Shown one piece after another: positions 7,470-11,187 of a stretch of 11,187 nt of DNA. This DNA comes from CAYFJO01 sp964343305 (lineage in GTDB: Bacteria; Planctomycetota; Planctomycetia; Pirellulales; Pirellulaceae): NCBI GenBank assembly GCA_964343305.1, contig CAYFJO010000360.1:1-11187 (forward strand), in the 5' to 3' direction. The stretch's first letter is position 1; each line of letters begins with the position of its first letter. The notes under the pieces were generated by a model. The model searched no databases and was not told where the DNA came from. It saw only the letters and a list, made by a program, of their open reading frames with translations. A program made the translations under genes and the position numbers.

Positions 7470-8702
7470 ATGAATAAGAATGAAAACCTGCGATCTCATT
7501 TCTTGCTCGTCACAATCGTCGCGCTCTCCACAAGCGGGCTTCCGCGATCCGCTGTCGCTTCCGGCGGCGAGCAGGAATCGAAAGACTCAGTTCGAAGTCA
7601 AAAGGTTTATCTGCTCAGTTGTCCCGACGATGCGGGCGTTTGGAAACTCCCGCCGAAAGGTGTGCATTGGCAGACGTTGCACAAGATGCTGGATGAAAAA
7701 GCGGGGCAACTGATCAAGGTGGTCGACCGCAACAAAGTCGATCCGTCGATTTATCTCGACATCGAAGGTTTGCGGCTTTATGTGTCGAGCCGAGATTGCT
7801 TGAAGAAGTTCAAGCAACTGCAGCAGGACAGTAGCGAACGCATCACGCCGGGCTACCTCATCCGCAACCTGCTTGGCCGGCGGTACTCGAAAACCGGCAT
7901 CCAGCCGGAACGCATTCCGGTGCGCGGCATGGCGGGCAAGAAGCTCGGCAACCAGAACATGGTGCTTATCAAGGACGGCGAGTACGAGCGGTCGGGGCAC
8001 TATTACACGTCGCAAAGTGCCCAGTTGGGCGAGCGGAAGGGCGAGCGATATCGCGTGCGGGTCTCGTCGTTTTACATCGACAAATACAAAGTGACTAACG
8101 AGGCGTACTGCCGGTTTCTGAACGACGGCAATCCTGGCTATTGGAACTCGGCGCCGTGGTCGAACATCAGCCGCGAGAAGGACGGCCGGTTCACGGTCGA
8201 ACCGGACAAGGCACTCTGGCCGGTGATTGCGGTCAATTGGTATCAGGCCGCCGGCTATGCCGATTGGGTGGGCAAGCGGTTACCGACGGAAGCCGAATGG
8301 GAGTTTGCCGCGAGTGGCCCCGAAGGCCGCAAATACCCCTGGGGTAACGAGCCGCCCGACAAGACGCGGGCCAGTGTTTACGGCGAGCCCTACGCGCCGG
8401 TTGACGCCTTGCCACGCGGCGCGACGCCCGATGGTGTCTTCGACTTGGCGGGCAACGCGGCCGAATGGTGCGCGGACTTTTTCAACTTTGCTGCATACGA
8501 GAAGGCTCCGTCCGGAGCGTTGCTGATCGATCCCACCGGACCGAAAACGGGAAGCCCGCAACACGGCTACTCCCGCATGTTCAAAGGTTTTTGCAAGGGA
8601 GCCGCGCGGCACCCTGAGTTCCTGCAATGCACTAAGCGCCACGCCCGCGCACCGCTGCTGACCGCCGCGATCGGTTTTCGCTGCGTGAAGTCTGCGGAGT
8701 GA
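7470..8702 (+). CDS. Exported SUMF1-domain protein, tandem paralog
   Basis: A 410-residue protein, paralogous to the gene just upstream. The start is fixed by AGAGGA at 7454-7459, ten bases before the ATG and directly after the upstream stop. Residues 1-31 are a signal peptide. One copy of the shared module lies at about 46-116 (KVYLLSCP, LIKVVDRNKVDPSIYLDI, LRLYV), followed by a linker also shared with the paralog (ERIT, LIRNLLG, then ERIPVRG). The SUMF1 domain spans about 148-408, with FYIDKYKVTNEAYCRFLNDG, KRLPTEAEWEFA, KYPWGNE, an intact DLAGNAAEWC and IGFRCV. Where FGE has two active-site cysteines after its GGS motif, this protein has KGFCKGAARHPEFLQCTKRH, which does not preserve their spacing. 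It is therefore SUMF1-fold but probably not a formylglycine-generating enzyme. It probably acts outside the cytoplasm with its paralog. Confidence 0.88.
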   Translation: MNKNENLRSHFLLVTIVALSTSGLPRSAVASGGEQESKDSVRSQKVYLLSCPDDAGVWKLPPKGVHWQTLHKMLDEKAGQLIKVVDRNKVDPSIYLDIEGLRLYVSSRDCLKKFKQLQQDSSERITPGYLIRNLLGRRYSKTGIQPERIPVRGMAGKKLGNQNMVLIKDGEYERSGHYYTSQSAQLGERKGERYRVRVSSFYIDKYKVTNEAYCRFLNDGNPGYWNSAPWSNISREKDGRFTVEPDKALWPVIAVNWYQAAGYADWVGKRLPTEAEWEFAASGPEGRKYPWGNEPPDKTRASVYGEPYAPVDALPRGATPDGVFDLAGNAAEWCADFFNFAAYEKAPSGALLIDPTGPKTGSPQHGYSRMFKGFCKGAARHPEFLQCTKRHARAPLLTAAIGFRCVKSAE

Positions 8703-8710
8703 ACTCTGCT

Positions 8711-8737
8711 GTAGGACGGATTGCCAATCCGTCCTAC
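8711..8737. repeat. Perfect 13-bp-arm intergenic palindrome
   Basis: GTAGGACGGATTG (8711-8723) and its exact reverse complement CAATCCGTCCTAC (8725-8737) flank a single central C, between the stop of the second SUMF1 gene and the DJ-1 gene. No T tract follows (the next bases are GAAGAAGAAAC), so it is a poor intrinsic terminator. It more likely is a REP-like dispersed palindrome of the kind scattered between planctomycete genes, perhaps acting as an mRNA stabiliser or partial terminator. Confidence 0.75.
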
Positions 8738-8766
8738 GAAGAAGAAACAAACGGGAGGTCGTAACG

Positions 8767-9543
8767 ATGAAGAGAAAACAAAACCAACTCAGTCGCCGCC
8801 AGTTCGTCGGTTCGCTGTCGGCGGCGACCGCTGCTGCTTCGTTAACCGCAGCAACTGCGACTAGTCGCGCCGCAGAAACGAAATCAACGGGCAAAGTCCC
8901 CGCGCGGCAAGACGGCCACAAGCAACTGCTGGTGATTGCCGGCGAGAAGATCGAGGAATTGGAGTTTGCCGCCTTCACCGGTGTGATGTCATGGGTCCGC
9001 GCGGCGGGGAAAGGCAAGTTGCCGCCGGTCGACGTGGTCGTTGCTGGCTTCGACGAGGAAGTCACCGGCTTCGGCTCGATGCACATCCGGTCGGACGTGT
9101 TGGTGCAGGACCTGCGTGACGAAGACCTCGATCAGTTTGACGCGGTCGGCATTCCGGCAGCGCTCAGTCGCCAGGGGTCTGAGGCGCTTCGCAGCCAGCG
9201 CACGCACGACATTGTACGCAAAATCCACGCCAACGGCGGCATCATTGCAACGATGTGCGACGGTATTGCCGCCGTACCGAAAGACATCCGCGGCAAAACG
9301 TGCCAGTATTGGGCGCGAGGCAAAGAGGGCAACTCGAACGATCAGCATCATGCCCCGATCGTCGTTGACAACCGCATCATGACCACCGCCGGGCAGGCCG
9401 TTGCGGTACCGTCGGTCGTCGTGCTGTTGGAATTGCTCTTCGGGGAAGAACAGACGAAAGAGTTCACCAGCGGCTGCGCCTGCATGTTTGGTTTCGACCA
9501 GGAATTCATCCAGCGAGTCGCGGTTGTGAAGTATGACGCCTAA
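8767..9543 (+). CDS. Tat-exported DJ-1/PfpI-family protein
   Basis: A 258-residue protein of the DJ-1/PfpI (class I glutamine amidotransferase-like) superfamily, which includes deglycase-like, chaperone, protease and isocyanide hydratase members. A twin-arginine signal (S9-R10-R11-Q12-F13-V14) and an Ala-rich hydrophobic stretch to about residue 36 point to folded export. The DJ-1 core spans about 52-228: LLVIAGEKIEELEF carries Glu66, which aligns with the conserved acidic residue of DJ-1, and IIATMCDGIAA carries the nucleophile-elbow Cys164. IMTTAGQAVAVPSVVVLLEL matches the late strand and helix. The elbow is CDG where many homologs have C(A/H)G, so substrate may differ. A further Cys pair, C237 and C239, lies near the C-terminus. 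A strong GGGAGG (8753-8758) sits 8 bases before the ATG. It follows the second SUMF1 gene after a 64-base gap holding the palindrome. Confidence 0.88.
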   Translation: MKRKQNQLSRRQFVGSLSAATAAASLTAATATSRAAETKSTGKVPARQDGHKQLLVIAGEKIEELEFAAFTGVMSWVRAAGKGKLPPVDVVVAGFDEEVTGFGSMHIRSDVLVQDLRDEDLDQFDAVGIPAALSRQGSEALRSQRTHDIVRKIHANGGIIATMCDGIAAVPKDIRGKTCQYWARGKEGNSNDQHHAPIVVDNRIMTTAGQAVAVPSVVVLLELLFGEEQTKEFTSGCACMFGFDQEFIQRVAVVKYDA

Positions 9544-9564
9544 CGGCGAACTTGGATGTAGATC

Positions 9565-11187
9565 ATGAAAACAACATTGCTTGCAGCGGTGACCATCGCG
9601 TTCAGTGTCATCAACGCGCCGCTTCCCGCCGCCGACACGCCGCCGCTGGCCAAAGCGCCGTACGACGCCGAGCAGGCAAAGGAGTTTCAAATGCGGTGGG
9701 CCGCGCATCTCGGTCGCGACGTGGTCGAGACGAATGCGGCCGGAATGAAAATGACGCTGATCCCGCCTGGCACGTTCACAATGGGGACGCCCAAGTCGGA
9801 AGTCGCCGACGTGATCAAGGGGATTCGCAGCGACCCGAAGTGTCGTATTAAGCAGTTCATCATCGATCACCTCATCGACCGCGGAACGCAGCCGGTGAAG
9901 ATTTCGAAACCGTTTTGCATGGGGACGTGCGAGGTCACCGTCGGGCAATTCCGCAAGTTCGTCGAGGCCACGGGTTACAAGACTTATCAGGAGATTTGGA
10001 ACAAAGCGGCAGGCGTCAAGAGCCTCGCGTGGCGGTATCAATGCGTCCCCAGCGGCACGCTGTTCATCAACGGCGAGTGGGTCAAGCGGCACGGCGGTGC
10101 GTGGAACAACGTCGGCTATGAGCAGCCGGACGACGCGCCGTTGTTCAACGTCAACACGTACGACATGAACGCCTTTTGCCACTGGCTCAGCAGAACCGAG
10201 GGCCAGCGTTACCGGCTGCCCACCGAAGCGGAATGGGAACATGCCTGCCGCGCGGGCACCACGACGTGGTGGCATTTTGGGAACGACCCCGCCGAGATCG
10301 AACAGTACGCCTGGGTCTTCTCGAATACCAAGTCACCCAAATTTCCCGACCGTACAAACATTCCGCGGCCGGTCGGCCGCAAGAAGCCGAATCCGTTCGG
10401 GCTGTACGACATGCACGGCAACATGTACGAGCGCTGCGTGGAGTCCAGTTCGTTGTCCGGCTTCCACGACTTTCAGCAGTCGCCGCTGGTTGATCCGGCG
10501 GGTCTGATTTGGGGCGGCGGGCCACGTCTGCGCGGTGGCTCGCACGATGGATACAGTTGGCTGTGCCGCTCGGCCGCGCGGATCGGCGGTGGCGGTCGTT
10601 CGAATGTGCATCTTCATATCGGCTTTCGGCTGGTTGCCGAAGTCGATCTCCCCACCGCGGAACTCAAACCGTTGACCTTGTCAGAGATCGAACGCGTCGA
10701 GAAGGCACCTGACATCGCGTCGGCCGAGAACGTGATCAAGCACACGGAAAACCCAGTCTTTGTTCTGGGGTCGTGCCCGGCAGGCGACGAGTCTCGTTTC
10801 GGCCGGTTCACGATCGGCAGAGACCCTGGCAGCGGCAACTACCATTTGTGGTATCCCCAGGCCGACGCCGACGGCTCGGTTCGATTGCTCTATGCCTACA
10901 GCGGCGATGGTTTGAGCTGGTGGCGGCGCGGCGAGCAAACCACGACGCTCTGGCGCGGCATCGATCACGAGTGGGACGACAGCTTCGTCGGCATGCCGCA
11001 CGTGCATCTCGTCTCGGTGCCCGCGACGGAAATGATACTCAACGGCAAGCCGAAGTGCGATCGCGAGCCGACCAACGTGTGGCTGATGTGGTATATCGGC
11101 CAGGACCGAGACGGCGAGCGCGGGCTGGGGCTGGCGACGCTGCCGGAGAAACCTGTTTTGCCAGAAGAACCCCCGAAGCGCAAGGAC
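9565..11187 (+). CDS. Exported SUMF1 protein with C-terminal propeller-like region (incomplete)
   Basis: An open frame of 541 codons with no stop before the window edge, so the C-terminus is missing. Residues 1-23 are a signal peptide. The SUMF1 domain spans about 58-358: NAAGMKMTLIPPGTFTMGTP, MGTCEVTVGQFRKFVEATGY, YRLPTEAEWEHACRAGT, PFGLYDMHGNMYERC, LRGGSHDG and IGFRLV. It is the conventional bacterial type, much closer to generic SUMF1 proteins than to the two tandem genes upstream and lacking their N-terminal module. The usual EWC is ERC here, and no FGE-like Cys pair follows GGS. After a linker, residues about 395-541 show FTIGRDPGSGNYHLWYP, VRLLYAYSGDGLSWWRRGE and NVWLMWYIGQDRDG, resembling blades of a GH43/GH32-like or BNR propeller. 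It lies 21 bases after the DJ-1 gene, with no obvious Shine-Dalgarno. Confidence 0.85.
   Translation, partial: MKTTLLAAVTIAFSVINAPLPAADTPPLAKAPYDAEQAKEFQMRWAAHLGRDVVETNAAGMKMTLIPPGTFTMGTPKSEVADVIKGIRSDPKCRIKQFIIDHLIDRGTQPVKISKPFCMGTCEVTVGQFRKFVEATGYKTYQEIWNKAAGVKSLAWRYQCVPSGTLFINGEWVKRHGGAWNNVGYEQPDDAPLFNVNTYDMNAFCHWLSRTEGQRYRLPTEAEWEHACRAGTTTWWHFGNDPAEIEQYAWVFSNTKSPKFPDRTNIPRPVGRKKPNPFGLYDMHGNMYERCVESSSLSGFHDFQQSPLVDPAGLIWGGGPRLRGGSHDGYSWLCRSAARIGGGGRSNVHLHIGFRLVAEVDLPTAELKPLTLSEIERVEKAPDIASAENVIKHTENPVFVLGSCPAGDESRFGRFTIGRDPGSGNYHLWYPQADADGSVRLLYAYSGDGLSWWRRGEQTTTLWRGIDHEWDDSFVGMPHVHLVSVPATEMILNGKPKCDREPTNVWLMWYIGQDRDGERGLGLATLPEKPVLPEEPPKRKD

Noticed and set aside
8989..10275. A 428-codon minus-strand open frame
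   Set aside because: It is antisense to the DJ-1 and third SUMF1 genes, both of which have clear motifs and start sites; the length reflects codon bias of the GC-rich plus strand.

Overview
The window looks like an accessory stretch of a Planctomycetota chromosome (Pirellulales-like). This is inferred from gene content and not from any marker gene: a DUF1593/Sde182-type protein, a DUF4838 glycosidase-like protein, three SUMF1-domain proteins, a Tat-exported DJ-1/PfpI protein and a planctomycete-style sialidase remnant. Nearly every intact product carries an export signal. No rRNA, tRNA, CRISPR array, integrase or intact insertion sequence was seen.

The left half (about 1-5530) is a mosaic. 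Two large intact plus-strand genes, the DUF1593/Sde182-like gene (963-2327) and the DUF4838 gene (2659-5106), alternate with broken gene pieces. The pieces are a frameshifted minus-strand remnant (325-480), a minus-strand C-terminal remnant of unknown family (534-770), a plus-strand C-terminal tail that stops 12 bases before the DUF1593 start codon (795-950), a minus-strand alpha/beta-hydrolase-like internal fragment (2340-2602) and a minus-strand sialidase C-terminal fragment (5136-5528). Each of the last two fills nearly all of the gap between the genes flanking it. Bases 1-324 hold no gene I can defend.

The right half (5545-11187) is a compact plus-strand cluster that reads as one operon. 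A short ArsR-type repressor (5582-5899) is preceded by a promoter-like sequence overlapping two inverted repeats, with almost no leader. It is followed by two tandem paralogous exported SUMF1 proteins (5927-7453, 7470-8702), a perfect 13-bp-arm palindrome (8711-8737), a twin-arginine-exported DJ-1/PfpI protein (8767-9543) and a third, divergent SUMF1 protein with an extra beta-propeller-like C-terminal region (9565 to the window edge, incomplete).

The intact left-hand genes suggest extracytoplasmic polysaccharide handling. The right-hand cluster is less clear. Its SUMF1 proteins do not show the cysteine pair of genuine formylglycine-generating enzymes, and the two tandem ones share an unnamed N-terminal module present three times in all. 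A repressor-controlled, exported set of SUMF1 and DJ-1 proteins is the best candidate here for an undescribed system; its function is not evident from the sequence.
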